Positions 12,186 through 25,450 of a stretch of 64,000 nucleotides of DNA are shown here, in pieces (the first letter of the stretch is position 1; each line of letters begins with the position of its first letter). Source of the DNA: Cercis canadensis (Eukaryota > Streptophyta > Magnoliopsida > Fabales > Fabaceae); the NCBI GenBank assembly GCA_003255065.1, contig QAOA01004184.1, forward strand, positions 1,219 through 65,218, written 5' to 3'. The translations under genes and the position numbers were made by a program. The notes below the pieces were generated by a model that worked only from the letters and a program-made list of their open reading frames with translations, made no database searches and was not told the origin of the DNA.

Positions 12186-15100
12186 TTTGCTCTCTCTCAA
12201 TTCTCAAAGGAATCGTTGAAACAAAGAGTAAACAGACAAAGAGCAGGTGGCGACGTGAGTCTTACTTGATGGGATTCAAATGGGGTATGTGAATAAAATT
12301 TGTGGATAAAAATAACAGAGAGAAGAAGTTAGCAATTTTAGCTTAAGATGATAAACATGTTTAATTATTAGTTAATTGGGGTGATTATTAAAATATTTAA
12401 ATTGGGATAGTTTCACGTGATGGTCTGGTGTATAATCAAATTTGGGGATTATTATAATGGGATTAGAATAATGATGAAAGGAATAAATACGGGAAGGACA
12501 TTCGAAATCCAAGAAGAGGACAGAGAGGTAAAGCAGAATTTGGGATGAATCTTGAGTGGTTCAAGAAAGAAAGAGAGAACCTTAATAGTATATATAGTAT
12601 ATGGCAAACGCTAACCTTAATAGTATATATATGAATGAAGAGGAGACTTAGTTTTGGGCAGCGTCACTAAGTAACATTCCTTTGTACAGAGAGAGAGAAT
12701 CAGATAGATTACATAGATACATAGAGGGAATCCCTAAGAGCCCAACACCCAATGCAGCCTCTAGAGCAAATCCCACTTCCACTTTCCCCTAATTATAAAT
12801 TAGAATAGCTATTCTAGTATATAATATCTCTCTTAACAAATCTAAGATCAATTACCTCTATGGTTATTGAATTCTTTTTTTTTTGTTTTTGGGATTAATA
12901 GGTTACTAGCTAATCTTTGAGATATGCTATTTAAGCTAAAAATTAAGGATCATAGTCCACAGAAAGCTCTACCTCTTGTGAGGTTGAGATTTTATAAGTT
13001 CATTAGACACTTAAAGATAAAGTTAAGTTGAAATTTAGTGCAGGACATATATAGTTGTATAAATACACAGAACTTGATAATTTTAAGTGATCTTATGGTA
13101 AGAGAGCTTAACCTTGTTGAAGGTAGAGTTCTCCATAAACTCACTCTCAACTTGAAATTCAACAACAACTTGAGAAACAGAGCAAGCATAGGTGATGAGG
13201 CCTACCAACTAAGAGATCCTCTTTATAACGTCATGAATATTCCATCAATATAACCCGGAGATAAATCCAAAAGCAATGTATTGATTTCCAAATTCTTTTG
13301 AAGTATGGTAACTGAAGCATTATTTAGTCAAAAGATTAATTAGATTTCTTTTAATCGTCCTTGTTAGTGGGTACAATAGAGATTGGCATTTGCATGAACC
13401 ACATATAGATAATAAGTAGGTAAGTATATTAAACAACAAAGACTCTTCCTTTCCTGGCAGGAACTTATAAGAGGAGAGACAAATTAAGAAAGCATAACAT
13501 GGTAAGGAACTGAAAAGAGTGAACTACATAGTTGTATTATGGAATAAAAGCTCCAAATGAAAGGGACAAAATAGCACCATGTGGAAGTCTACATCTCAAG
13601 ACTTCAACATAGGAAGACCACGCTTTACTGTTAAGGTCCTCTTACTTTGCTTCTTCTTCTCTCACCCATATTGGCCAAGAGAATTTCTTTTCCCCTCTTT
13701 TTTTTTTTAATAAAAGACGATAAACCGTTAATGGGGTGTCAGAGAGAAAGAAAGAGAGAGAGAGAGAAGGGAGAGTCAAGAGATGGAGCCTTGAGGTGCA
13801 GAACCATGTGGTGGGCAGCTCAGCTCCAAAGGAGAAAAAGATTAAAAGAAGGGTAAAGCAAAGCACAGATGAGGGAACAAACGGATTTTGTAGTCTCCCA
13901 AGGGATCTTCTCCTCTTCCCTACTTCCCATCATTATTCTTCAGCAGTCTTGTTCTATGTTACATCTTGGTTTTTGGCAATTAAAATATTAATTTTCAGTC
14001 ATTGATTTTTGTATACGCTAAGGTTGTACATTTTACTGCAAGCAGGGTGAAGTTGGTTTGGACTTTGGAATTTTGACTATTATCTTCACTAATGGGACAC
14101 CACGAGTCATAATTTATCAACTATTTTCATGTGAGTGAAAGCGAATTTAACCCACCTAATTAACGGTTAGAGTAATACTTTTAACATATCATTTTTCTTT
14201 CACCCACTATGCATAGTACACATTTGCATGTAAATTTAACTAGTTCTACCTAGCCTTAAATATAAACGTACATACTAATCTGCAAAGTTACAAGAGAAAA
14301 AATTCTCATAGTGCATTTGGTGTTGCAACATTAACTATGCACCAAGTCAATAGATTCTATATTTTACTTTAGAATCTGAATTGCCGTTAGTCTTATTATA
14401 TGATAACATAGAGATTTGAATTTTTAACTTGTGCAAACTACTCAAATAATTTATTATTAGACCATACTTAATGACTTATACAAAGAAATTTTTCATTAAC
14501 GTAAAGTAATGTTGAAATTCATTCAACTATTTTGTCTCATCTAACTCAAATTGACATGAGGTTTATGCAAACATCATTACTCATCCTTAATAGTTATCCA
14601 TAATATGGAAACTTCTTATTTAATTGCTTAAACTTAGGTTTTGAAACTTTGAATGACAACGTAAGCCTAAGTAAGTGGTGGCGTGTTCTTTACAATGTGA
14701 AGTAACAACAAACAAGAATGGGAGCCTACTAGGGAGTGAGTGAGTGAGTCTATGTAGCTATTAGCTAGGTTGTGACATGGGTCAATTTTAGAGGCACAGG
14801 TAGATGCAAAGGTGGAGATGGAGGTGGAGGTGGGTCCTCCCTACCCACACCCAGTCACTCAAGACCCCATCACCACCGGACAAGAGATTCCAATTTGGCA
14901 AGCATGAAAGAAACCCAACGCGCACGTTAAAGGGAAGCCTGTAACTGAGAGTGGAAGAGAGAGGTTGAAGGCTTAGGGGGACCAAAGCATCAAATCCAAG
15001 CCAACTGTACCCATCGAAAGCTGACCAAAATGCACCCTAAACAATGTGCAGACAAAGATCTCACTTTCAATTTGGTATTCAATTTATTTGATTATTATGG

Positions 15101-16605
15101 CCACTTATTTGGACACCCACTTTCTTGCTTGGGATTTTTCATGTCTGCAGGTGAAGACCCTTTGCTGCCCTCCTTATATACCATCACTGCCTTGCAACTA
15201 CAAGGAGAAGTCTGAATTTTCTCCTACTTTTAATGGTTATGGTTCTGAATGAGGGTGCTCAAATCACTGTTCTTCTTTATCTTTGTGCACATTTTTTTTA
15301 ATCTTTTTGTATACCCAATGGATTTCAAATGTTTGATGATAATATGTCTAAGAAAGAATATGAATGGATTTTTGTGCTCTCCATATATTCCCATATGGTG
15401 AACTTATACATCATGTATGTACCTCCTGTACTTATGCACAGACGGTGGTGGTTCTGTCTTATAATCCAAAAATGTTTAGACCACAAGAGGGGAACACATG
15501 CTATGGTTAATCATGACTTAACTGGCAATTTTTATGGGAATAAATTAAAGATGGAGATTCTGGGGTGAGTGAGCCTCTCACTACCAAAATTCAACTTATT
15601 GACAACCTCGGTAGGTTCTAAATGAAGGGAATAATTCATAAATCACATGATTGCTTAGCATACCTTGAAAGCTTCCATCAGCATCACATAGAAAATATTT
15701 GCTGCCATGAAAGTATTATGAAATTTCACCAACACTTTCCCATGCACATAATCAATCACTCTTTGTTTATCCACATTTAGACATAAAAGTCTTAGCTTAT
15801 CCAAGATGCAATAATATGTAAGGATTTTATTCACTTTTCACTTTTTGTTTTTTATTTCTTAAAATTTTTTTTAGATAAACAGAGCTAGCAATTTTAGCTA
15901 AAAATATAGGTTAATGAGAATTTAAATCTAAGACCTCAACTTTTATGAGCAATCCTTAAATTAATTGTCCTTTGTGTACTTGTGCGCGTTAACTCTTTTC
16001 CACTTACTATTACCATCAGTAACAACTAAAAACAAAAGGGGTTGCAATTACATTCCAGTTACCACATGAATCCAATTTGTTTTTCTTCTCCTGGTAAACT
16101 TGATTACGTTTCTGCAGAATATTCTTCTGTCATTTATTTGTATATATTGCCTTTCAGATCACCATCACAACTTGACAGGGGTTAGAAAATTAATCTTGTC
16201 ACACGGTTTTGATTATCAAATTAAGATAGTTTATTAGTGAAATGATCTAATTGGCTTTCTGTTTTTTTATTGTTTACATATCTAATCCAGGTGGCAATAT
16301 TTAAAAATGGACCACTTCATCATAGTGGAAAGGAATTATCAAGCAACAGTGAAGAGTCACACCTGGGAACTGGACCATAAGCAGCAAGCACAGTAAGCGT
16401 AGAAAATTCCAGTAAGGAAACTGGTCACACACGGTCTTTTAATACAGAATCTATCACTAAAATTAAGTGATTTATGGTTTGGACTGTTGCTTACGGAAGT
16501 TTCATGTATCTTCAATCCTGTGGGGTCTGGAGAATGTTTGGGAGGGGCTATTCTACAGTATTATAATACTACTATGCCCTAAGGAACTATTTTAATGTTC
16601 CCCTC
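12186..16605. other. Intergenic region upstream of the Dof gene, no convincing gene
   Basis: Contains the presumed Dof promoter just above 12185, with no TATA site that I can assign with confidence. A (GA)n tract lies at about 13741-13770 and a GGTGGAG purine-rich patch near 14805-14835. Open frames here are short and of random composition. Confidence 0.5.
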
Positions 16606-17088
16606 CAGGGACGGATTCATGTTTATGGGTGTGGGGGCATTGCCCCCACTCACCAAAAAAATTTCCTAATGAAGGTATTAGAAAATTACTTCTTGCCCCT
16701 ATAAAAAAATTTTAATTGCCCCCACAATTGTTGTTAATGACTAAAAAAATAAAAAGACAGTCTATATTCTTTTCAATTTAATCATGAAAATATTAAAAAA
16801 TACATATGTGAATAATCATAATAATTACTTTTTAAAGGATACAATCAAAATAATTTTAAATGTGACAATGATTAATAAATATCTTAAAAAAAGTTATCAT
16901 GAAAATAATATTTTTTTTAAAACATTGATAAAATATGAAAATACATGATTGGATTCATCGTGAAATATCATATCAATATTTAAATAATTAAGTTAATATT
17001 CAAAAATATTAATTGTACATAAAAAAAATTAATTTTTTTTATATGTATATATTGTTCCCATTGACAAAAATTTCTGGATCCGTCACTA
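16606..17088. mobile_element. Non-autonomous hAT-like relic
   Basis: The left end reads CAGGGACGGATTCATG and the right end, reverse complemented, reads TAGTGACGGATCCAGAAATT, so the ends are inverted with a shared GACGGATYCA core. The subterminal GGGGGCATTGCCCCCACT is a pattern I associate with plant hAT elements. The 480-bp interior is AT-rich with no transposase. No exact 8-bp target duplication could be seen, so the ends are eroded. Confidence 0.5.
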
Positions 17089-17749
17089 TTTCGATTCCTC
17101 TATATATGCCCTGGAATGAGTAGATGTTATTAGTCTCAAGACTTATGTGGTAGGAATCAAATTGGTTTGGGATTCTTCCACTTTGACAATATTACTATAA
17201 TAATTTATATGTTATTATTATAGTATGAAAGTGAAAGGGAGGGGAAAAAAATTGGAAGAAGGGTTATTCTCTCCCAAGCTGTCAACAGATCATGCATATA
17301 TGATATATGCAAATGTGAAATTTGTGTCTCAGTGTTAATATATGATTAAGGACTAAAAATTGTGAATGATCATGCCTTCATAATTATGTTAATCCAATGA
17401 TGTGCTTATTCACATTCTATTCATTTGTAGTTTTCTTCTTGTCCATTATATATAGTGGCTGCAGAGCATGATATGTGGCCAGAAAGCAAATTTCAGAGAG
17501 TATAATTAATTTTGTACCTTCAGCTAACTATGGGCCCCAATTAGGATTTTCAAGGAAGGTGAATAAAGGTATAGGTCCACAACCCTTAAGCTACAAGGTT
17601 CCACAGAAAATCCAAAACTCATGATAGAGTGTAATACACACCTACCCAAGGGTCTGGTTGTTATTTTAGGAAAAATAATTTTATGAAGTGTTTTTATAAT
17701 TTTCAATATTTGTGCAAAAAAAAATAATTATATTTAGTGTGCAAAATAG

Positions 17750-17930
17750 AGACAGTTATTATTAGGTTACTCAAATCATACATATTGAAAATTTTAAAGT
17801 GAGTCACAATTATTATTAAGTTTTCAAAAAAAAAAAATTACTCACCAATGGTCATGAAATATTTTTTATTTTATTTTGAGTGGTCTATTTAAAATTATTT
17901 TTTATTTGAGTGACTTAATAATAATTGTCT
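17750..17930. mobile_element. Foldback element, family A (about 180 bp)
   Basis: The left end AGACAGTTATTATTAGGTTA and the right end, reverse complemented, AGACAATTATTATTAAGTCA, both followed by CTCAAAT, form a 27-bp terminal inverted repeat with three mismatches. Related ends (TTATTATTAAGCCACT) occur at 40.8 kb and 49.05 kb. Confidence 0.55.
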
Positions 17931-19261
17931 TTGAAAAATATTTTCCTATGTTTATTGTAACAATCAACAAAAATCATTTTCTTAATAATTGTTGCAAATC
18001 TTTCGAGAAGGAGAAAATGACTTTTTTTTTTTAAATGAAGAGGGAATCATTTTCTTAAACTAATCAAGCATAAAAAAAAACAAATAACAAGAGAATCTAT
18101 CAATTTTTATGAAAAATTTTCAACTGATAGTTTATAAGAAAACATTCTTATCTGAACATGTTTTCTAGGAAGTCGTTTATATATTTCTCTTGAAATATTA
18201 ATTTTTCACAATNCAAGTTTTTTTTTTTTTAAGTAAACAGACCCTTAGCTAATGTTAATTACCCTGGATCAATCAAGGATTGGGATTAGCTGTTTTCTCA
18301 TTTCTAACTAAGATTAGATAGAATATTAATCCTTGTTGTTTAGCTGACAAGACTTCCCCACTGAATCACCATGACACAAGATAATCATTACGCCATAAAG
18401 AGGGAGAAAAACCAAAGAGGAAGGAAGTTAAGATAATGACTATGACTCAACTTAAACCAAACCAATGTATTTATCTGACGTATAGCCAAGTGATTGACAG
18501 TAAAATCTTGGTTGTTTTCACATCCAGAATTAGATGTCCTATCCCAATTTCTTACATTTTGGTTGTTTTCTATGAAAGAAGATTAAGAACATGGAATTAG
18601 AATGTAAAAAAGATTGTGTGTATCTGCTGGGGCAATTTCTTAGCACTAAAAGCCAAATTAGTGATGATTAACTATTAACTACAATACAAAGACAGGATCC
18701 TAAAATCTTTGAGGACATATACGTAATTAAAATCTGATATTCTAAGTCGAGCAATGATGTTTGCTTACAGTATAGGAGGTCAAGAGAATTTGAACCATAC
18801 AAAAAAGAAATTATGTTGGTCTAGTTGAAGTTTTAAGTAGTCAAGTTAAATTTAGATACTGCTATGTGTGCATTTATAAAAAAAAGTCTATAAAAAATAT
18901 TATTTGTTTAGGTTAATTAGTTAAATTTTCAATTAAAATATTATAATTATATAAAAAAAAATTACAACTATAGAATCAAAGCCTATGTTTTGGTATTTTT
19001 CTAGCCGCTTTCATCCAACTGTTAATCCAAAATCATTCACTATTAGATTGTGCTAAAATTTTGTGTGGAAGTTTTAAAGATGTAGACCTTGACTTTGAAC
19101 GGCGAGATTTTGATTTTAAGACTTTTAAGCCTTGATCTGTACTTGTGAATTAGGAAAATGAGAGTTTTTTTTAAAGGTTAGTTTTGGTATTTTGCGCTGC
19201 ATTAGATTAAAATAATAATTTCTTATTACCACGTCATTATTTCCATTTATTTTTTAATGTT

Positions 19262-19395
19262 TAAGGGATAAATGAACCAAAATTGTAACTTTTGTCAAAA
19301 TATAAGGGTTAAATCGTTCATTTTTAAAGAAAAGAACCAAATTGTTCACTTTATTAAAATAGAGGAACCAAAGTTACAATTAAGCCAAAATATTA
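19262..19395 (+). repeat. Dispersed repeat related to 8425-8490
   Basis: Carries two similar half units, one reading GAACCAAAATTGTAACTTTT and one reading GGAACCAAAGTTACAATTAA, in opposite sense, so it looks like a small foldback. The right half matches 8425-8490. Confidence 0.45.
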
Positions 19396-22300
19396 TAACT
19401 ATAGTGCCATGGTACAAACAAAAAAGTAAAAGCTATAAATTGTCCCTTCTAAGTAAATACTTTGAATAGTACCCATTTTATGTAATTACTTTGTCTAATT
19501 GTGCTTTTCTGGTCAAATTGCCCTATAAATCTGTTGCCATCCTTACAATATGCAAATTGCAAATATTAAACAGAATAACATTTTGCTTGGACAACTTGGT
19601 GTTCGAAATTATAAATCACCTGGCACATAGTATTTTCTTTAATACCTTCATTAGAAACTCATCTAATTAATTAAGTTCATCGCGTACCTGCCTTGAAACC
19701 AACCAGTTACTGGTTTCATCACCTATAAGAAAATCCCCAAACTAGAATTTTTTTTGTGTTCTCTACTTTTCGCATTGGGATTCTTCATGGCACATTGAAA
19801 CTCTCTCTTATCCTCATAAGAATTACCCTCTAAGTAGTTACCCTATTTTCTAACCAGTATACAAAGAAGTGCACTGGAGTAGTGAGATTGAACCATATAG
19901 ACCCCCACCAATGTAATTATTACCACAGTGATAAACTTCATTACTCACTGTTTTCACACCAACTTTCTGCCTCCCGTTGTTTCCTGTTAAAAGGAAAAGT
20001 TAAGTTCTTGAATCTATTGAGTTGAGAATAAATCTGAGTTGTCAAGTGCTAATTTTTCTGATTCTGATTTGCTTTCTGCATAGCAGAACTTATCTTTTAG
20101 TAGAGAGCTCTTATATCTCAGGAACTAAAGATAAATGAACTTTGTTCTCATGGACTGACCTCATTAAACACAAGTCTAGACTTTTCATAAATTTAATTTC
20201 CAACAGTGTCTCTGTTTATTAAGCCTGAATCCCCAGTGAGGGGGCCTAGTACTACTCCATTGTTGCCAGCTTCATTTTTGCTGCATGGTACCTTCAAGAA
20301 AAGACCATTCACAGTTTGACTGATCCTTTCACAAGAAACTGTTCTTACCTTCCAAAATGACAAGAGATGCTTAGTTGCCTAAACTGAACTTGAATATATT
20401 TCTGCAACTCATAAATTTGATGAGAAATAATTTGTCAAAAGTACTTCAATTCTGTTTGCCACATGTTTTGGACACTCCACCAATCTGTCAAATATTTTCA
20501 ATAATACACACAAATATTTTTAATGTCAATGTTAGTAAGGGACAAGATTTGATTTTGGGAGTTAAACTTCAAACTGATGAGATTGAGAGTTGGTAAAGTT
20601 AGACCAATACATCTCTTGTTTATATATAGAGCCGCCACTTGTTTCATCTTTAAATTGTTTTATTTACTTAATTTCCAGGCAATTATTTTTGTCTCACAAC
20701 GTGGGAAATGCGGGAGCGATGCCTGTAACTTTTTACTATTTATCTTCCTATGACTACCACCATTTCTGCACCTCTTTTCTTTTAATTACCTTCTTATACA
20801 TACTTAAATTCATTGATCAAATTTTTAACCATAGAACTGTGAGTAGTGTTACTCCTCTATATCTATGTTCCTGTGCAAGTTTGGAAACTAAGTTCCCTTG
20901 TTGAGTTAGATAATTATTTTGATTTGGACAAGCAGTCAACATTTATCTATTTCATGGTAGTTGCCAATATAACATTATTGCTGGTTTCTCATACAGATAT
21001 AGGATTAGGGTTTGACTTGTTAATTACCCACCAACTTCTATATTTAATAAGCATATAATTTGTCACATCATGATAGTGATAGTGAGAATGGTGTTGGCAT
21101 TCAAATGAGGGCATATAGGTGCCCTATCAAAACAGTCAAATAGAATTTTCCCACTTGATTTTTAGCAGGTAGCCTCCCACAATTTTATAAATGGTGCAAA
21201 CAGCAAAGTGACATTTGGATAACAAATATAATATAAGCAATGCTGCTGGATGAGATTGGTTGGCAAACCCTAGTCAACAATTTTTCTGCTTAGCTTTTAA
21301 GAAATGACAGAATATTGGACTAATTATTAGTCATGTGTATAAAGCTATATGATTATTAGTAGCTGATTAGTGTCAACAAGAATATTATGGAACCACATAT
21401 ATATTAATCTAATTAAGAGAAAGCCATTAATCAAGCCGTGTGAACCTACTTAGGGGACCATTATACTGTATTAGTCCATAATGGGGTCCGCCAAGTCAGC
21501 ATCCATTCATCATACTTGGCCTACTAGATTAGAAGTTGGGTTTTATTTAATACCTAAAACTTGAGATAATCAATAGAGTAATTGTCTTTTCAAAACTCTA
21601 ATTTATCCTCAAAGCTGTTTATATATATGTACAAATTACATTGATAGACCACTAGAATTATTATACAAGTGGTTTTATATGATTTCATATCATCCCAATT
21701 AAATTTGAAACGTTAAAGTGGAAACAGTTCAAGTTGAAATGAGCTACGCCTAATGGCAATTAAGGGTATTTTGATCATTTTTCACAATATGATAGGCACA
21801 TGCCTTTTGCACTTTTGATTTATTTATTTTTTCTATATTTGAACCTATGGGGAATAAACTCAATCAAAAATCTTAGACCAAAGCCTAATCTATGGCTTAT
21901 CAGAAATGTTACTCTTACACCCTAAATCTTTACTATTTTTCACACTGCAAACCTTGGTTAAATCTGGACCACTCAAGAGTCAGATTGATGAGAAATGATA
22001 AAGAAAGTTGTGATAGGTCATAGGTATAATATAGCTCATGGCAATCAAATGACTTTTAGTTGAGTGGTCCTAACTCCTAAGGTGATGTTTAAGACTTACA
22101 CTATTGTGTTCCAACTAGAAGTCATGAAAAAAAAAAAATCTTGGCCTATAAGATAAGAAAGTGGAGTTCAATTCATTTATAAAATTTAGTGGGCTGGCTT
22201 AACTTGTTGTCATGCTCAAATTATTTTCTTTTTCTGAACCTGAAAGCAGTTTTTTAACTGAGATAGATATTATGATCTAGTCATCTTCTGGGCCAAAGGG

Positions 22301-22399
22301 TTTAGTGGGGATAGAATCCACTTGAGTTCCTTCATAGCCCATGCTTGAGGGCTGGGCCATCTTGTTGTGACCTCTCAACGATCTTTGTTAGGCTTAGCC

Positions 22400-22475
22400 A
22401 ATTACAGAAACAAAAAAAAAAAGGACTTGTCAAGNAAAAAAAAAAAAAAAAAAGAAGGACTTGTTAAGCATTCTT
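22400..22475 (+). other. Short duplication across a single N (probable assembly join)
   Basis: A poly(A) run plus AAGGACTTGTCAAG lies left of the N at 22435, and a poly(A) run plus AAGGACTTGTTAAG lies right of it. The repeat with an N exactly between the copies fits two contig ends that overlap but were not merged. Confidence 0.6.
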
Positions 22476-23225
22476 TTTGCTTCACTAATTGGGCTGCAAT
22501 GTATATGGTAAACATTGGTTAGTATTGTGCTGTTGGCTTTGCTGCCTTTATTTATCTGCTATTTGTCTTTCAACAGCAAAAAACAACATATCTACTATTT
22601 GTCTTTGCACGGGCCAAATTAATTTCACTCAAAAATTTATTCAACTCGGACTGTTGTATGGACAGTAGCAACAAATCAGACCATGTAGTCAGATATGGGA
22701 GTTGTGTTTCATGATATTCAAGAGCTAGCCTGATCATTGAGATTAGTTTGCTTTCGGTGGATTCTTAGGGTAGCTAATAGAGTAGCACATAGACTTACTT
22801 AGTATAAGAAATCTATTTTTATATAGTTTGTTCAGCTTGAAGATGCTCCAGTCTTTCTTATAGATATGCTAACTTTCGATGCTTCATGAAATAGTATCTT
22901 CGTATCAAGAAAAAAGAAAAAAATTAATGAATTCGCAGTCCTTGAGGTTGGTTAAGTGGCAGAAAGTTCACTCCATCTCCTTTCAAATAAAGTCAAACCA
23001 ACCACCAGTTAAACGTGAATCTAGTAATACTTTCTTTGATCATAGAGGATTGATATCAAGAGTTCTATTTTTACTATGTATTCCCTTCTTATTTTCTCGA
23101 CGTGTTGCTCTCCTTTGTAACCAAAAAAAAAACTCAAATGTCCCAATCAAACCTAGCAACCTCACCCAAACTAATGGATTTTGGTTTGAATTTAAGGTTT
23201 ATTTTTGTGGTCAGGAATTCATTAA

Positions 23226-23863
23226 AAAAATCTGGTTTGGAAGCCTGTGATCATTATAGGTGAGAAAGGTCAAAACAAGGCTAAAACTAAGAAACCAATT
23301 CAACATATAACTGGATCCTTCATGGTTAATAAATTTGGTAAATTTTAGTATTAGCCTTATTTTACCAACTTGTGATTAAAAATGTCTCACTCTATTTTAA
23401 TGCCATTGATTACCACATAATATTTTTGAGCTCTTCTCCATCTATTTTCATGTACGTACAATCTATATACAGAAACCCCTATCCTTATGATGTTTTTCTT
23501 TTTTCCAAAATATTGCAATTTTTTAGTTCCTAAACCACACAATANAAAAATCTGGTTTGGAAGCCTGTGATCATTATAGGTGAGAAAGGTCAAACAAGGC
23601 TAAAACTAAGAAACCAATTCAACATATAACTGGATCCTTCATGGTCAATAAATTTGGTAAATTTTAGTATTAGCCTTATTTTACCAACTTGTGATTAAAA
23701 ATGTCTCACTCTATTTTAATGCCATTGATTACCACATAATATTTTTGAGCTCTTCTCCATTTATTTTCATGTACGTACAATCTATATATAGAAACCCCTA
23801 TCCTTATGATGTTTTTCTTTTTTCCAAAATATTGCAATTTTTTAGTTCCTAAACCACACAATA
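23226..23863 (+). other. 318-bp near-identical direct duplication split by a single N (probable assembly artefact)
   Basis: Positions 23226-23544 and 23546-23863 are the same sequence with about four differences (for example AAAACAAGG against AAACAAGG, and CATGGTTAAT against CATGGTCAAT). The N at 23545 is the exact junction. The simplest reading is two overlapping contigs or two haplotypes placed end to end. Confidence 0.75.
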
Positions 23864-25425
23864 GTGATGGAATCATGAACTAAAAATCTTGGCCTATATA
23901 TCATCATTTGATGGTTTGAAATTTGAAAATTGCAATAATTTCTAAAAATTAAAGAGAAATGAGATATTTTGAGTTGAGCAAATATATCAAATGTTTTTAA
24001 TTTGAAAATGGATGTAAGAAAAAAAAAATCACTTGAGTGTTATATAGTAACCATTAACTAAAAAGATACTGAACAAGAAAAGACAATACAAATGGTTGTT
24101 CAATTTCGAAAGTTCTTATTCACCATACATGCGTGTGTGAGAAACCAATAGACAAAAACTAGTATCAATTTTAAAACATTACAACCACTAATAATATTAT
24201 TACTAAAATCATTACAACCACTAAAAATAAACAGACTAAACATTTGATCTCACATTTTTGAAAAGACTCAAACTTTAAAAATTGAGTATCAATTATTGTT
24301 GGGAGTCTTTGTCATTGTAACTATAATGAATATTAAGAAAAAATAAAATTGAGGAATAAAATAATCTCAATCCTATTCTTGATTCTTAGACCCATTTCAA
24401 TGCTTAGAAGCTCAAGATACTTTATATCTAGAAAGCAATGTTATGATTTCTTTTTCTCTTTGAAGTGATATTTCTCAATTTGTCGTATACAAGCTCATTG
24501 GTGAGAAAACACTAGGCTAGATGTTCAATACTTATAGACCTCAAATGTTGGAATAAAGATTTTTACAAGAATCGAAGGAAAAGGAGAAACAGAAAGGAAC
24601 CAATTAGAGGAAAGCCATGTGGTTTCAACACTCTCACGCTTTATGTTATATCCCATTAGTTTCAATCCCTGTTTTTCTTTGGTGACAAACACGAACTTAT
24701 TCTTCGTCAATTCAGAAATATATCAAAATAGACACCATCATGATTCTCTTGGCCTTTTATTCATCAAAATAACGTCAATATATTAAACGTCACACGACCT
24801 AATTTATATGTCATGCTGGCTTCCCAATATAATATAACACTTTTTGGAGTTACTTTTTTTTTATGCTTGTTTTTGTTTTTGTTTTTATATTTGATTATGA
24901 CGTTAGATTTAAAAACGAAATTCACAAGTCTTGAAAATGACTTTAGTATCACTTAGCTACAATTTATTTGGTCGATGCTTATAGTTATACATCTCTTTCA
25001 TATAATACATATAATAATATCTAAATTTAATTATATCTACTTACATTTTAATTTTTATTGTAGTTTCTACACTTGATGTGGAAACGTACGTCATTGCTCA
25101 ATGCTTCATATGTAAAAGATAATTTTACAAATCATACGTTAGTCTTAGTTTAAGTCATATCTTCCACCGAACACGTTATGATGAGCAATTGGATCTACTT
25201 TAACACTGAAAAGCATGCACCAAAGATGGTGTAGCTTTAAGACGCACGTTTACACAGACAATGCGAGTGAAATAACATTAATCTTAAAACTTCAAGAATA
25301 TTATGTAAAATGAAAGATATAACATCAATATACTTGTTGTTCCATTGTTTTGCTTTTTAAATATGGTTTTTATGTTGCTGGTGTTAGCATTTTTATATAG
25401 TAATGCATGCTGGTACTGGTAAATC

Positions 25426-25450
25426 ATATATATATATATATATATATATA
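25426..25450 (+). repeat. (AT)n microsatellite
   Basis: About twelve uninterrupted TA/AT dinucleotides. A shorter run lies near 27019-27037, inside the CACTA element. Confidence 0.85.

Noticed and set aside
22879..23250. Plus-strand frame of 123 codons
   Set aside because: Low complexity, runs into the assembly-type duplication, and shows no domain.
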